In this document: positions 45,556 through 58,034 of the stretch, piece by piece
How positions within the stretch are numbered: position 1 is the first letter of the stretch
Layout: every line of letters starts with the position of its first letter
Source: Cannabis sativa
Lineage: Eukaryota > Streptophyta > Magnoliopsida > Rosales > Cannabaceae
Direction: 5' to 3'
Assembly: GCF_029168945.1 (NCBI RefSeq)
Contig: NC_083604.1
Span: 76,400,211 to 76,464,210, forward strand
Length of the DNA stretch: 64,000 nucleotides
Position numbers and translations under genes: made by a program
Notes under the pieces: generated by a model
Told to the model about the DNA's origin: nothing
The model's input: the letters and a program-made list of their open reading frames with translations, nothing else
Database searches by the model: none

Positions 45556-48057
45556 ATGGGAACTGGGGAAGAGAACGCAGCTTCTAAGGCTTCAAAACCA
45601 GCATCTTCAACTCAGGTAAAAAATAAATTAAACCCTTTTTCCTTCTCCCTCTTTCTAACTTTTTCGAGTTATTTAAGTACTTTTGCATTTCTATACAGGA
45701 AATTCCAACTGCACCTTCATATCCTGATTGGTCGAATTCCATGGTTTGTATACAAACATTGTTTTTGTGTATATGTTAAACTTGCTTGAATTTTTATATT
45801 AAGATTGATGAAGTTATTGCTTACAAGATAGTTTAATTTTAGGCTTATTATACTGCTGGTGCTACTCCACCGCCCTTTTTCGCCTCAACAGTTGCTTCTC
45901 CTACTCCTCATCCTTATATGTGGGGAAGTCAGGTGATTATATTTACTTCCTTTGGATTTAAACTTGAGTATATGCATATTCCTCATGAAGGTGGATTTTA
46001 ATTTGTTCTTGTGTTGGCAAATTGTTCAGCATCCTCTAATGCCACCATATGGAACCCCAGTTCCTTACCCGGCTATGTATCCACCTGGGGGAGTTTATGC
46101 CCATCCTAACATGGCCACTGTATGATTCTCTGTTACTGCTATTTGCTTTTCATTTTGTACTGCTTAAGACATTTTCTTTACACATCACACTGAAAATGGA
46201 ATTGGATCTAAATTATCTGGTAAAGTTGCTCATCTTTTTCTCTGCTGCATTTCCTTTGCAGACTCCTGTGTCAATGCAGGTGAATCCCGACTTGGATGGG
46301 AAGAGCGCAGATGGCAAAGAACGAGCTTCAGCCAAGAAGTCTAAAATTAACTCTGGCAGTACAGGAGCGGCTGGTGCTAAGGTTGGGGAGAGCGGAAAAG
46401 CAACTTCAGGTTCAGGAAACGATGGTGCTTCACAAAGGTGCACGACCATTTGGTTTTAGGATTTTCCTCTTGACAAGCTTTAGATGAATGTCTTTCTTTG
46501 GTATTAATCTTATTCTGCAAGTTGTTTCTCTGCTGCTACTGTGACTGTCTTCCATTCCCTTTTTCTGATGTTATTTTATAATATTTGACTGTTTGTAGCG
46601 CTGAAAGTGGATCAGAGGGTTCATCAGATGCTAGTGATGAGAATAATCAACAGGTATGTGTTCATGGAATAGTTTTTTATTTAACATAATTTTGTAAGGA
46701 TATAAAATTTCTGTTGACCAATTAAAAGGTTTTTTTTCCTTGATGTAATTTTTCCTTTTTGCTGGGAGAAGATGGATTATTTTGTAGTATAGTGAAAAAT
46801 GTGTCTAATCTATTTGTAGGAGTTGTCTGGTAGCAAGAAAGGAAGCTTCGACCAAATGCTTGCAGATGGTACATTTTACCCATAAACTTTAGTTATGTTA
46901 TAATTCCAGAATTATTTTTTTGTATTAACCAACAACTTATCAGGAGCCAATGCTCAGAATAACTCTGCTGGTTCCATTTTGCAAGCTTCAGTGTCTGGAA
47001 AACCTGTCGGCTCGATGCCAGCAACCAACCTGAACATTGGGATGGACTTATGGAATGCATCTTCTGGTGGCGGTGGAGCCACAAAGCTGAGACCAAATCC
47101 ATCAGGTGCCTCGTCATCTGCTGCTTCTGCATCGATGATTGGACGTGAAGGTGTGATGCCCGACCAATGGGTTCAGGTATGCTATTGAGTTTACAATGCA
47201 ATTCTTATGAGTTCTTACTCAACTTTTAGTATCCATGTTTGAACAAGGCTTCTTTGTATTTATTTCTCTTTTTCTCATGGAGTTTTACTCTTAATATTTC
47301 ATTGTTAATCCATAGCCGGGATCCATTCCTTCAAACCAATCAAGAAAGACCTTGGTATTTTCTGCTTTTTATTGGTGAAGGCTTCATGTATTTCCTCTTA
47401 TTTTTGACAGGATGAACGTGAACTAAAAAGACAGAAGAGGAAGCAATCCAATAGGGAGTCAGCTAGGAGGTCAAGATTACGAAAGCAGGTACAGTTTCAC
47501 TTGTATTTTGTCCCCACTTCCCAACTAACTTTTGGTCAAGGTGAGAAAGATTAAATAAGTAACAAATATCTTTGCAATTTTTGTCTTTTTGGTTTGGTGG
47601 GGGTGGCTAACAAGAATTAAATGAACAAAACCATAAAAGAGTCCAACCTTATTGCATTTGTTCCTATGAGATAAAATAGTAAAAATTAATCATTTTAAAG
47701 ACAGTGTAAGTGAGTTTGTATTTCTTGGTTGTAACCAGGCTGAATGTGAAGAGCTACAAGCAAGGGTGGAGACCTTGAGCAACGAAAATCGTTCACTCAG
47801 AGATGAGCTGCAGAAACTTTCAGAGGAATGCCAAAAACTTACATCCGAGAATGGTTCTATTAAGGTTAATTTCCACTCACCATAGCAGCATTACAGCCCA
47901 CCTGCTTTGAAATTTACAGATTATGGTTACTTATCATTTTAATAAACAAATGTGATTTTTGTGATCATAACAGGAAGAATTAACACGGTTGTGCGGCCCA
48001 GAAGTTATAGCAAATCTCGACCATCATCAAACTCGTAGTGGTGAAAGCAACAGTTAA
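45556..48057 (+). CDS. GBF1: G-box-binding bZIP factor, GBF1-like (361 aa)
   Basis: Nuclear bZIP factor of group G that binds CACGTG as homo- or heterodimers; in Arabidopsis GBF1 acts in light and blue-light signalling and senescence. Coding exons: 45556-45615, 45699-45743, 45843-45932, 46030-46119, 46262-46437, 46599-46653, 46820-46868, 46944-47176, 47411-47488, 47739-47864, 47974-48057 (1086 nt, all GT..AG, phase consistent). The N-terminus begins MGTGEEN and has the family's proline-rich activation region (about 20-95: YPDWSNSM, HPYMWGSQ, MPPYGTPVPYPAMYPP). A Ser/Gly-rich middle holds the conserved FDQMLADG and NLNIGMDLW. The basic region is 267-292 (N280-x7-R288, QSNRESARRSRLRKQ), followed by the leucine zipper 293-334. 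Arabidopsis GBF1 is somewhat shorter, about 315 aa. GBF2/3 are alternatives, but the middle motifs and the neighbours favour GBF1. Confidence 0.95.
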
Positions 48058-48520
48058 AAGGAAACGAAGTCCTGGCTTTAATTGTCATCATGATTAGAGT
48101 AGAAATTTAATTAAAACTACGGAAAACAGTGATAATCCTGGCTTCAATTGAGCATAGAACACTTATTTTTCGCTACTAATTTACAACCTTTTAACAACTC
48201 CCATCTTTGTAACTGTAACTTTAAATTAAATTCAAAACTGAGTTTGAACATATTTTTAAGTTTTGCGATTGTTATCTGTGGGGGGAAAAAGAGAGATATA
48301 TAACAAAAGACAGCAATCAAACATATATTGTAATTTCATGTTACTATGTCTCTTCTTTTATATGTTTTTTACTCTCAATAGAAAATTTCCAGTATCCTCA
48401 TTATGTTTTCAAAACAATCGAAAAGCAGGAGCTATAATATATTTCTATGTACAAAAACCAGACTACTCATACGGCAAAGTGGCGTTTAAAACGACACAGG
48501 TCCATCAGCAGAAGAGTGCA

Positions 48521-51254
48521 CTAATCTTCATGATCAGACTCTATCGCCGAGACTGTTGTTGTTTCACTTTGGACATCTTCGGTTGCATTTTGTTGTGGTC
48601 TATGGGGTTCAGGTCCTCCTTTCAAAAAATGGTCAGCTGGGTTTTGTTTTTAAGAGATCAAACATGTGTAAACTAATTAGAAAAATGATTCTTGTCCACA
48701 TTGATAAATTGGTACAGTTGAATACTTCTATCATATAGTACTCGTCCTCACCTGATCCTATAATCTTCAAGAAGATGGTTCTGAAATATTGGAATTCTGC
48801 TTTGTGGGCACAAAAGAGTTTGACCTGAAAAATTCAATACCGGAAAGTACTTGTAAACTATATATTAACCTGTATACAACATATTAAGATTAACTAGGGA
48901 ATCACCAATACAGAAGGGCATACCATTTCACCATATGCACGACCCAAAACTTGATCAATTCTGGCTTGATGCCTCAAGAAGAATGGACGCAGGTGGTTCA
49001 TGTACAGCTGCTTAGCTCCCTGGTCAAAGAAGGGGTTAATCTGATATCGGAGATAGTAGAACTAGAAGGGCTTCGTGTGTGGTATGTCAGAGAGGGGGTA
49101 TGGTAATAATTCTACAAAGAAAACTGCTAGAAAAGAATAAAAATACATACATTGCAAGTTGGAAGTTGAAGCCAGACAAGAAATGCAAACTTCAGGTGAT
49201 AGTACATGGGTACCCTGCAAATTATGGAAACGAAATATCAAGAATCAATCAAATTGTCAAAACTAACCATTTATTAAAATGTCAACTTGTGCACCATGGA
49301 TATTTGTCATCAGTGGAAATAAGCTTTCTTGAAAAAGAAATTACATTTCTACAATGACAATTTTCTTTAAGCAAACCTCTGATAGAAAATATATTAAGAC
49401 CAGAAGCAGGAAAACTGATAGATATATGTGCCCTATCATTGTTTGCTTCGTATTATGTCCTATATTTGTATAATAATTTTACTTCAAACAGAAAAACCAT
49501 GGTTTAAAAATGAAGTTCCATACCAAGAAACCAGCTTATCTGAAAAAACTTCAACAAGGCTGAAAGAACCATAAGCTGCAATAACAAAAACAATAGTAAT
49601 GCAAGGGAATTAGACAGGAGCATGTCATAATCAGACAATCACATGCTTTATGTTTACACAAGACTCAACCATATAACTTCCCATAGCCAAATTATTAACA
49701 TTTTTTCAAGACAGACAATCAAGTAGAAATGGCTGAATTGAAGTGTATCTTTGAAAAAAAAAAAAAAAATCCTTGCTTTGATACTAACACGCTGTAGCCC
49801 AGAAATGACATGTTTTGAATCAAAGAGGCCATAACACAACAATATCAAGAAACATCAGAATTTGAAAGTGACATGATGCATGTGTAGCAACTGATCATGC
49901 TAAAATTATGACTGAGAAACCAACATCCATGAAATTAATCCCTGAATTAAGAAACTAAAATTCTTGTTAAATCAGAGGCAATGGGAAAAAAATGGCTGAG
50001 GAAAATGACTGGCTTTGGTTCTATATCTACCACAGGCTATCAATAATAGTTCCTAACTAAAACACTCAATTATTCCACTTATAAAAGTTACCGACAAGTG
50101 CCTGTCATTGTTTAGGTTTCTTTTATTCCTCTAGATGACAACACAAATGCACAAATTTGTGCAAAAACACTTAGTTCATATTTATATGACGGCTAGTTTG
50201 TACTGTAACATTGAACGTGGCACAAAGCAACATGTCAAAAGAGTTGAATGATTTTTTACTCAGGGAAATATTTCAAAAGAGAAGAATAACTTTGAGATGT
50301 TTAAGATCTGTTTGAGGAATTTCTCCTAAACCTGCAATAACCAATCATTGTACACATTTGCTATGAATTCGTACACATTGTTTCAACGGTCAGTGGATTA
50401 TTGTTACTGTAAGCTCCTGTGTATGTAAGCCAAGTTTTTGTCTGAGCCAAGTTAATTCATGTATTGTGCCATCTATTTTACTTGTTTTAAGTTTAATGAA
50501 CTGTTTAGATGGGTTGTGTTCTTACTAAACTCTAGCCAGTATACTATCCATTAAAACTAAAATTAACAAAGATCAGAGAACCAACAAATAAAATTTAAAT
50601 AGAAAGAGAAACAATATACCTGCCCAATATAAAAGCCACTTTTGTTGTTCATCATTATCTTTATTCTCAATTGCCTTGAATGTAGAGTACACTGGTACAG
50701 CAATCCCAACAGAGCAACTACACAAGAAAAAAAAAATGGAATGAAAAAAAAGGCCAAACAAAAAGGATTATAAACTCAGCCATACTTACGTATCTCAAAG
50801 AGGGCACTCTCTTAGTTAATAAAATTCAGAGCTTACCATGCTGTTCGAAGAACAACGTTAGATCCAAGAGGACAAAGGAGTAAACGCAACCCAACCTGCA
50901 TCAAAAAAATGATATATATCGAAATCAAAATCAATATGAAAATGTAATTAAATGAGTAGCAACTTGCAGAGCTTGCTATGAATCAATTAATCATTGGAGA
51001 CAAAAATCAACAAAAAAATCACTGTTACACCTTAAAATACATGGTTCAGTTCAGAGAATTTTACGTGATTAAAAGCAAAATCAAACAATAATAAATTAAT
51101 ACGGACTCATAGAACCCAGAAGATCGGAAGTAGTAAATGAAAATGGAAAACAGAAGTATGATTTGAAACCCTAATTAAGAGGATCAGAAGAAATAAAAGG
51201 GAGAAGAAGATTGGTACTGACCTCACTGGTAAGGTTGGAGGCCATTAGAGCCAT
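48521..51254 (-). CDS. HVA22K: HVA22-like protein k (TB2/DP1/REEP family, 196 aa)
   Basis: Member of the eukaryotic TB2/DP1/Yop1/REEP family, membrane-shaping proteins of the ER; barley HVA22 is ABA-induced. Exons (minus): 51254-51222, 50895-50837, 50717-50620, 49575-49524, 49214-49151, 49019-48924, 48824-48752, 48636-48521, totalling 591 nt in frame with GT..AG introns. The protein starts MALMASNLTSEVGLRLLLCP, the k-type N-terminus. The TB2/DP1 domain spans about 25-115, with VPVYSTFKAIE, QQKWLLYWAAYGSFSLVEVF, the SWVPMYYHLKFAFLVWLQLP hydrophobic segment and the RPFFLRHQARID tail. The acidic C-terminus ends AIESDHED. The last exon was chosen because its acceptor restores frame after GS; an unspliced read-through would end differently. 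The gene converges on GBF1, with 463 bp between stop codons. Confidence 0.9.
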
Positions 51255-51310
51255 TATGATTTGATTTGATTTAGAATTTTAATGGAAATGGCAAACTCCT
51301 CTGATTAAGT

Positions 51311-51319
51311 TTATATATA
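51311..51319 (-). promoter_or_regulatory. TATA box of the HVA22K-like gene
   Basis: The minus strand reads TATATATAA about 60 bp before the ATG at 51254, a plausible core promoter with a short leader. Confidence 0.5.
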
Positions 51320-53171
51320 GGGACACTACACAAACCCATTAACCGCCAGTTTCTTTTCGCTATTTCCTTTCCGGCGTTTTTATTTTTATTTTTCATTTAA
51401 GAAAAAGATCTATACGGATACGGTGCGTTTTAAATACCAAATTAATATTTTTTTTATTACAATAAATATAAAAATTTTACAAATCACTTTAAAAAAAAAA
51501 AAACAAATATGAATTTTTATTAATTTATCAAATCAGTTAAAATATATGGTTGTATCTCAACTGAACATTTGATCTGGAAAAGAATAAAATGCTCAAGCAA
51601 TTATATTGAAAGATCATTTAATTAAAAATAAAAAAAAATTATTTAAAGATATAAAAGTTTTACGACAACTTTCTTTTTATAATGAATTTCAAATAGATTG
51701 GACTGCTACCAATCAATCTAATTCTCACTTTTCGGTATGGTTAAGTTTTACAAATCAATTTTAGTAATGGAATGTAAAGCAAATGAAAGAAGATAAGTAA
51801 TGGGATAAATTAGAAATTTCTATGGTACACCGAGGTATGAATTAGGATAATTTTTTACTTTAATATATTATTTAAGATATTTTGTAAAATTTTGATAAGA
51901 GTAAATAGCGCCATAAGTATTCAAAGTTTTAAATTTATGAGTAGCATAAACTCAATATTTATTTTTAGCGGTATAAGTACTGAATGTTTATAAAACTGTA
52001 ATTTTTTTTTAATTTCGTCAGTACAAACATAGTTATTGTTTTAAACAGGGCATATAAGGCCCAAATTCTAAATTATTGGGTCTAAATAGAAACATGTAGT
52101 ACCAGTTACTTCCAAATGTTCTTTTAATAAATTTAAAACGAAAAATATACTTACGAAACTAGAAAAAAATTACAGTTTTACAAACATTAAATATGTATCC
52201 CGCTAAAAATAAACATTAAATTTTTGCCCCTTACAAACTAACCTAATGAGTTATTCAATTTATCAATTATCTAATAAGACAAACTGACATTTTGTAGAGA
52301 AAAGAAAGCAAAAATTGATAATAAAAAATAATCAAACCAAATACAGAACTCAAAATTTAATTATTACTAATGTCTTAAACAGAGCATACTATCCTCAATC
52401 TTTACACCTTGTCATTGCTTGTTTTCTGCCCAATCTGAGTTCCTCTTTGATAGTTGATATCGGCCCATAGCTTCTATAATTTCAATTTCCTCATAGGCTT
52501 TACTTTATTGTTTCATATATTGTGTTTATATAGTATATATTTATAAGTTATCGAAGAATAAGGAGCAAAGCTATAAATAGGTGAATTTTTATTAATTTAG
52601 TCAGTATTTTGACAAGCTTGTAAATTGCATTATAATTTGAAATGTTCAACAATTAATATAATTTAAAAATTTAATATTATCTTAATTGATTTGTAATTTT
52701 CTAATAAATATTTATTATATAAATTACTAAACTTTTTAACACATCATGTATTTAGATTGTACAAAAGGTGTAAATTTGAAATATCTGCACTAACATGGAG
52801 ATTAATGAATTTACTTATAAAGAAGATGTGAAAATAAAATTAGATAATATGTACGAGTATGCAAAAGGCCAATAATTGTGTAGTCTCCAAATTAATAATT
52901 TTGTTTGAAGAAATACAAGCAAAAGCTCCCAAATATATAAAAAGATCAAAAAAGGATTATAACAACCAAGTAGACAGCAACACAAACTAAAAAACACTTA
53001 AATAAAACCATTAATATATGGTCATGGATGCTTCTCTTACAATTAATTTATACATCCCCAGACCTCCCTCCTCCTCCTAACCCTCTCATTTTTTTTTTAA
53101 TAACTAATTAATAATATAAATAAAGAGAGAATTAAAATTATACCCTAAATTAATTAACATTTTTAATCCTC
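51320..53171. other. Intergenic between the HVA22K-like and SCL15-like genes
   Basis: Holds the HVA22K promoter side, the fold-back element at 51902-52240, and the 3' flank of the SCL15-like gene. No other gene was recognised. Confidence 0.5.
51902..52240. mobile_element. Fold-back MITE
   Basis: Left text TATTTTTAGCGGTATAAG and TAAAACTGTAATTTTTTT reappear as reverse complements in the right part (near 52165-52225). The centre has normal composition. Borders and target duplication are uncertain. Confidence 0.5.
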
Positions 53172-54974
53172 TTAACACCTCCACACTGACGTGGCAACAA
53201 GGGCCCGCTCATGCCAACAAAGCACCAACTCAGCTTGTCGTTTCGCCACGTGGAAACCCCTCACTTGAACCTTTCCCAGTAAACACTCGGCTTGAAAATC
53301 CGCGAACCGGCTGAGCTGGACCGGCCTCATCCCGGCTCCATGAAACATCTCACGAAACGACGCCGTTCTTCTCCCACCGCCGACAGCAGCTGCCGCCGCA
53401 GAAGCAGCTTCCACCGCCATGACAATCCTCGGTTTCAGCACAAACGCCTCGATCTTCCTTACCCACTCCGATCCCACCATGGCCGCATCAAGCGACTCCA
53501 AAACCATCGAGTAAAACTCCAATCCACCAACGAAATTCCTCCTAAACGACGTCGTCGGAGCCGTACCGGGCTCGCCACCCCAACCTTCTCCGTCGACAAA
53601 AACCACAACCGCCGGCGAAACCCGCCTCACTTCTCCAAGAAACCCGCCGCCGTGGCGGCGCAACACGGCGGAGGAAAAAATCACGGCGATCTTTTCTCCT
53701 TCCCTAAAATTAACAGCCTTAAACGAAAGCGCTTCAAAGACACGGACGAGTACGAAGTCGATTTGGAATCTGATCTTGAGATCTTGAGAAAACTGGGTGA
53801 GATTTTCCCGAATTAATCGGCTCTCCACCGCGTATTCCTCGGGAACAACGGCCGTAACTCGGAGAACAGGCGAGTTAACTCGGAGAGACTCGGATTTTTC
53901 GGCGAGTTCCTTCATGAGCGAAGCGTAGTGTCCGGCGAGTCCGATGTCGAAATCGATGACGTGGATAATGAAGGTGGACCCACCAAGGGCTTCGAGTAGA
54001 GCTTGATTGGTAGTGAATTGAGTAAACATCGGGATAGGCGAGATATCCGAAAAGGCCTTATGGGCTCTGATGGTCTGAACAATTTCGGCCCATGAAGAGA
54101 GTCGACCTGTGGTCCGGTTCGAACCGGAGAGAATTGACTCAAGAGCTTCTTTGAAGTAAATAGCAGCACGTTGAAACGGTCGACCACCCTGTTGTTGTAC
54201 TCCTTTATTATTATTATTGTTAATATTACTAGATCTGACTCGGTTGTTGAGACGGTCTAGTATAACCTGAGCGAGTTGTAAATCGTCCGAGTCGAAACAG
54301 TCAGCAACTCGGATAAGATCTTCAATAAAATCAAACCCAATATTCCAATTATTATTATTATTATTATTATTATTTTGAAAATCAGGGGAAACCTGAAAGA
54401 GATTCAAATTATGATTATCAGAGAATAAGTTGAAGTGATGATCAGTAGTAGTAGCAATAGTTGGATCGAAGGGCTGAGGATGATCATGATTATCGGCCGT
54501 GATGATCTGATGATGAGTAGTAGCGTTGGTGGTAGTTGTATTAGTAGAAGCTGTTTTGAAAGGAGAAGGGACAGAATCATCATGTAAACCCAATTCTCTC
54601 ATGATATTATCCCAATCCAAGTTATGCAAAACCTGATCGTCCACAGGCCACTCCAGCGTATTATGATGATCATTTGTCGTTTGAGTACTCAAAACGACGT
54701 CGTCCGAATTATTATTATTATTATTATTACTATTATTAATAACTACCTTGTTGTTGTTGTTGTTGGCTGGTTTCCCGCCACCGCCACCTGGCGCCGCCAG
54801 TACCGGACTTGGGCTACGACCCAGGTCTAGAACAGAAGTGGGCTCGTAACAGAGATTGGGAATTATTTGATGAAATACGATGTTGTTGTTCGGAATATTA
54901 TTGTTGTTGTTGTTGTCAGTTTTTGTGTTGGGAGATTGGTTATTTGGGTTGTTAGTGGTAACAGGGACGATCAT
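53172..54974 (-). CDS. SCL15: GRAS transcription regulator, SCL15/HAM4-like (600 aa, intronless)
   Basis: Plant GRAS-family nuclear regulator. Arabidopsis SCL15 (HAM4) belongs to the HAIRY MERISTEM group and works with histone deacetylase HDA19 to repress seed-maturation genes. One exon. The N-terminal half (1-210) is low-complexity with long Asn runs, but holds the HAM-type motif SVLDLGRSPSPV (about 46-57) and a VDDQVLHNLDWDNIMRELGL acidic segment. The GRAS domain (about 212-600) has LHRI (FIEDLIRVADCF..LAQVILDRL), QRAAIYFKEAL, the VHIID variant HVIDFDIGLAGHYASLM (near 335), RVSPAVVVFVD, the PFYRE region (FYSMVLESLDAA) and a SAW end (CWHERALVATSVWRC). The miR171 site of HAM1-3 is degenerate here, as expected for SCL15. 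The ATG at 54974 is the first in frame. Much longer than Arabidopsis SCL15 (about 486 aa), mainly from the Asn tracts. Confidence 0.9.
   Translation of the reverse strand: MIVPVTTNNPNNQSPNTKTDNNNNNNIPNNNIVFHQIIPNLCYEPTSVLDLGRSPSPVLAAPGGGGGKPANNNNNKVVINNSNNNNNNNSDDVVLSTQTTNDHHNTLEWPVDDQVLHNLDWDNIMRELGLHDDSVPSPFKTASTNTTTTNATTHHQIITADNHDHPQPFDPTIATTTDHHFNLFSDNHNLNLFQVSPDFQNNNNNNNNNWNIGFDFIEDLIRVADCFDSDDLQLAQVILDRLNNRVRSSNINNNNNKGVQQQGGRPFQRAAIYFKEALESILSGSNRTTGRLSSWAEIVQTIRAHKAFSDISPIPMFTQFTTNQALLEALGGSTFIIHVIDFDIGLAGHYASLMKELAEKSESLRVNSPVLRVTAVVPEEYAVESRLIRENLTQFSQDLKIRFQIDFVLVRVFEALSFKAVNFREGEKIAVIFSSAVLRRHGGGFLGEVRRVSPAVVVFVDGEGWGGEPGTAPTTSFRRNFVGGLEFYSMVLESLDAAMVGSEWVRKIEAFVLKPRIVMAVEAASAAAAAVGGGRRTASFREMFHGAGMRPVQLSRFADFQAECLLGKVQVRGFHVAKRQAELVLCWHERALVATSVWRC
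54350..54376. repeat. (ATT)n trinucleotide repeat encoding poly-Asn in the SCL15-like gene
   Basis: About nine ATT units (plus strand) read as AAT, Asn, on the coding strand. Similar ATT/GTT tracts occur near 54205-54225, 54707-54735, 54750-54765 and 54896-54918. Such repeats are prone to length change. Confidence 0.85.
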
Positions 54975-55080
54975 CTCTAAGAAAAGAAGAAAAGAAAAAG
55001 GAGTGGATCAAGTTCGAAAGACGAGAATTTTATTAGCTTATAATTTTTTTTCTTTTTATTTATGAAAAGCTATACATGTA

Positions 55081-55090
55081 TTTATATATA
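55081..55090 (-). promoter_or_regulatory. TATA-like box of the SCL15-like gene
   Basis: The minus strand reads TATATATAAA about 107 bp upstream of the ATG at 54974. TA-rich sequence is common here, so this is tentative. Confidence 0.4.
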
Positions 55091-55770
55091 TACTATGTGG
55101 TTGTTAATAATTATTATAGGGAATTTAATTTGGAGAATGAGATATGAATGAATGAAAAGAGAGAGCTTTTTTTGGTGGTTATGATGATTGTGGTTGTGGC
55201 TTTTTTTTCTTCTTTTAATCTTTGCGTGTGTGCATGGCATGGAGAGGTGCGTATATAGCATATATAATATATAATGGGATTATATATAATAATATTTTCG
55301 TATATGTATGTATAGATATCATACATGTCATGACAGACAAGTATGTTACACGCGTCAGTGGTCTCTTTTTAATCTCTTTGAAGCTTCTAACTCAAGTCTT
55401 CCATCCATGTCTGAAGTCTTTTTATTATTGATTTATTATTTTCTTTATATTCGAAGCTTAATAATACTACCTTTTTTAAGATCTTTAGCTTATATAACCT
55501 TTCTAATGGAAATTAGTGCTTGTAGTTATATAATTAGCTAGTACTGGTATATCATAGCATGAGATTTATAGATTCAGGGGACCGAAAAATGATTTCATGT
55601 GATGTAATGTACTCCTCTAAGTCAACACCAAGAACAATTAAGCTGCTGTGGTGAGAAAAAGAAAATAAAAATATACTACTATATTATAATTATAATTAGT
55701 CTAAATGAAAAGAATAATTAAAAAAAGTACTTCTTGTCAGATTTCTTAGCATAAAAGGTAATTTAGTTAC
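55091..55770. other. Upstream region of the SCL15-like gene
   Basis: No coding similarity. Contains an A/G-rich stretch (55190-55215) and TA-rich DNA. Likely promoter sequence. Confidence 0.45.
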
Positions 55771-55956
55771 GGGTAAATAATATTTTTAGACCATTTAGTT
55801 TGTAAAATTTATTATTTAGAATATTTTTTATAAATAATAAAATTTTATTCTATATTTTTTAAAATAGTAAATAATAATATTTTGAACCAAAATTTAATCA
55901 TTTATTTTTCAATATAATTAAAAAACCAGATCATAAATTCTAAAATAATATTTACC
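55771..55956. mobile_element. Short MITE with GGGTAAATA ends
   Basis: Left GGGTAAATAATATTTTTAGA and right (reverse) GGGTAAATATTATTTTAGAA form inverted repeats. The flanks TTTAGTTA and TTTAATTA are a possible 8-bp duplication with one mismatch. Confidence 0.55.
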
Positions 55957-58032
55957 CTTTAATTATTGTACTGTTATTAAAAAATGATGTCATCTCTCGA
56001 TCGATTGCTTCACAAAAGCAACAATCTAACGATCCACATGAATTCATCAGCGATCGATTCTCGTTATAATAATCTCCAGATGAATAACAACAAACATATC
56101 AGTATGATTATAATTAGGAAAATGTTAAGGAGTACTTAAAAGTACTAAGTAATATTATTAGTGTATTTTATAATATCAGTACTCCCATCACAATTTATTT
56201 TAATAAATAATTAATTATGATGCGATACATTATAATATTATATACAGTGTCAGACATTTTAAGTTGGGTAATATATATAGCAATGCTTTTATAATTATAT
56301 ATTTGTGTGCCTACCAATTAAGGTGGGATTTACTTCAATATTTTGCTACACGTGCATGTGTGTATCTACTCAATCTACAAATGCATGTACTTCAATATTT
56401 TTATTGTTTTCTATTTTAAAAACCTGGAGTTAATAATTATATAGTCAATCTAGGGTGGTTTCTTTAAGTGGATTATAAATATGTACTAAGTTGATCATGA
56501 TGATCATTTGGTTGATGATGGAGTTACTTGTAGCTTCTTATTTTTGTATTTTAATTAGGTAAAAAGACTTTTGATATATAAAAAAACAAGTTCACCCTAG
56601 TAATAAAAAGAGCCAAAAAATAAAATAAAAAATCTCTCGACTACCCTTTTATAAAGTGAAAACGACATAAATTATCATCTTCAGCTTTTGGTGTTCCAAA
56701 GTTCAATATTTGTCCTCTAACTAATGATATTTGTTTGCAGTAAATTTAATTATTATTATTATTATTATTTAAGTAATTAAAAAACGACAAATGAGTGGCA
56801 TATTTGGCGTTAAAGTTGCAAAGCAATGTCTCCCTCAAAAACTCGTATTAGGACCCACTACAAAAGCTTGGAATACCCACCACCACCACAACCCCAACCC
56901 CACCTTTCTTCTCTTCCTTTCCTTTAAAAAAGCTTAATAAAAGAGCTATCATTAACAACTTTGAGATCAACTACTATACAACATACTCCAAATCTATCTT
57001 CATTAACGCTTCCTTATCTGGCAAACTAAAAACTTTATTATTATTATTATTATTAGAGAAATTTTAAATTATTATATTGTTATTAGTGTAATTTAATATT
57101 AAATTTTATTTATTTAATAATTATTAAAAATGTAATTACTGGTAAAATATTATTTGATAGCCGTAGATATATTACTAGTATAGTATATGGTACTACACTA
57201 TTATTATTATTTAAATATATATATGTGAATTGTTTTTTTAAAAAAAAATAAGTTCAAAAGAGTAGGGCTTGACTTATTGCTCCACTTTAGTATATATATA
57301 AGTGTATTTCAACGTGGAAAGAATTATTACTTTTACAGTAATTAGTTGAATGTATACCTAAATTTTTATTGTAATTCACATATATATGTTGCTTAAATTA
57401 ATATATTTTGCAGCTTTCTTAGACTTAATATGACTAATAATTCACCCTTAGTTATGTTAGATTAGTTATATCAATATTATAAATAAATAAATATATATTC
57501 TTTATTCAAAATGTCTATTTCATATTTATATATTCTCTCGTGTGTGTGGTCAATTTTCACTGGTTTTGACATTTGGCTACTTACTGAGACATCGTCAGAT
57601 AGAACAATATAGAAGAATTTTACAAAAAAAAGAGTCCTCGCGTATTTTCTTCTCTATTATATATCTTTTCAATTGTATAACACACAAAACCCAGCGTGCA
57701 TGTGTTCCATTATTAGTCATGTCTTCCATTTACATTAAATTAAGTAGCTCTTAATTATACGAATTAAAGAATTAAAATTGCTTATATATTATAATACAAG
57801 CAAGAAATAATAAAACCTATAAATATATATATGTTGCAGTCTTTGAAAATTTCATATTTAAGGATATTAATTAGATCGATCGCTCTCGATCTAGCTTAAT
57901 TAATCTCAATATTAATTATTATGTCTTTCATGAGTACTATATGTATTTAACAAAGTTTTTTTTTTATTATTATTATTATTACTTTCTATACATTTTTAGT
58001 TATACAGTTATATTTTTCTATATGGGTGACTA
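55957..58032. other. Intergenic, no gene seen
   Basis: AT-rich with (ATT)n runs near 56748-56768 and 57035-57053. The peptide-length ORFs here have no recognisable features. Confidence 0.5.
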
Positions 58033-58034
58033 TT

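Noticed and set aside
53292..53816. 174-codon plus-strand ORF antisense to the SCL15-like gene
   Set aside because: It is a mirror frame of the conserved GRAS coding sequence, rich in Arg and Pro, and resembles no protein family.
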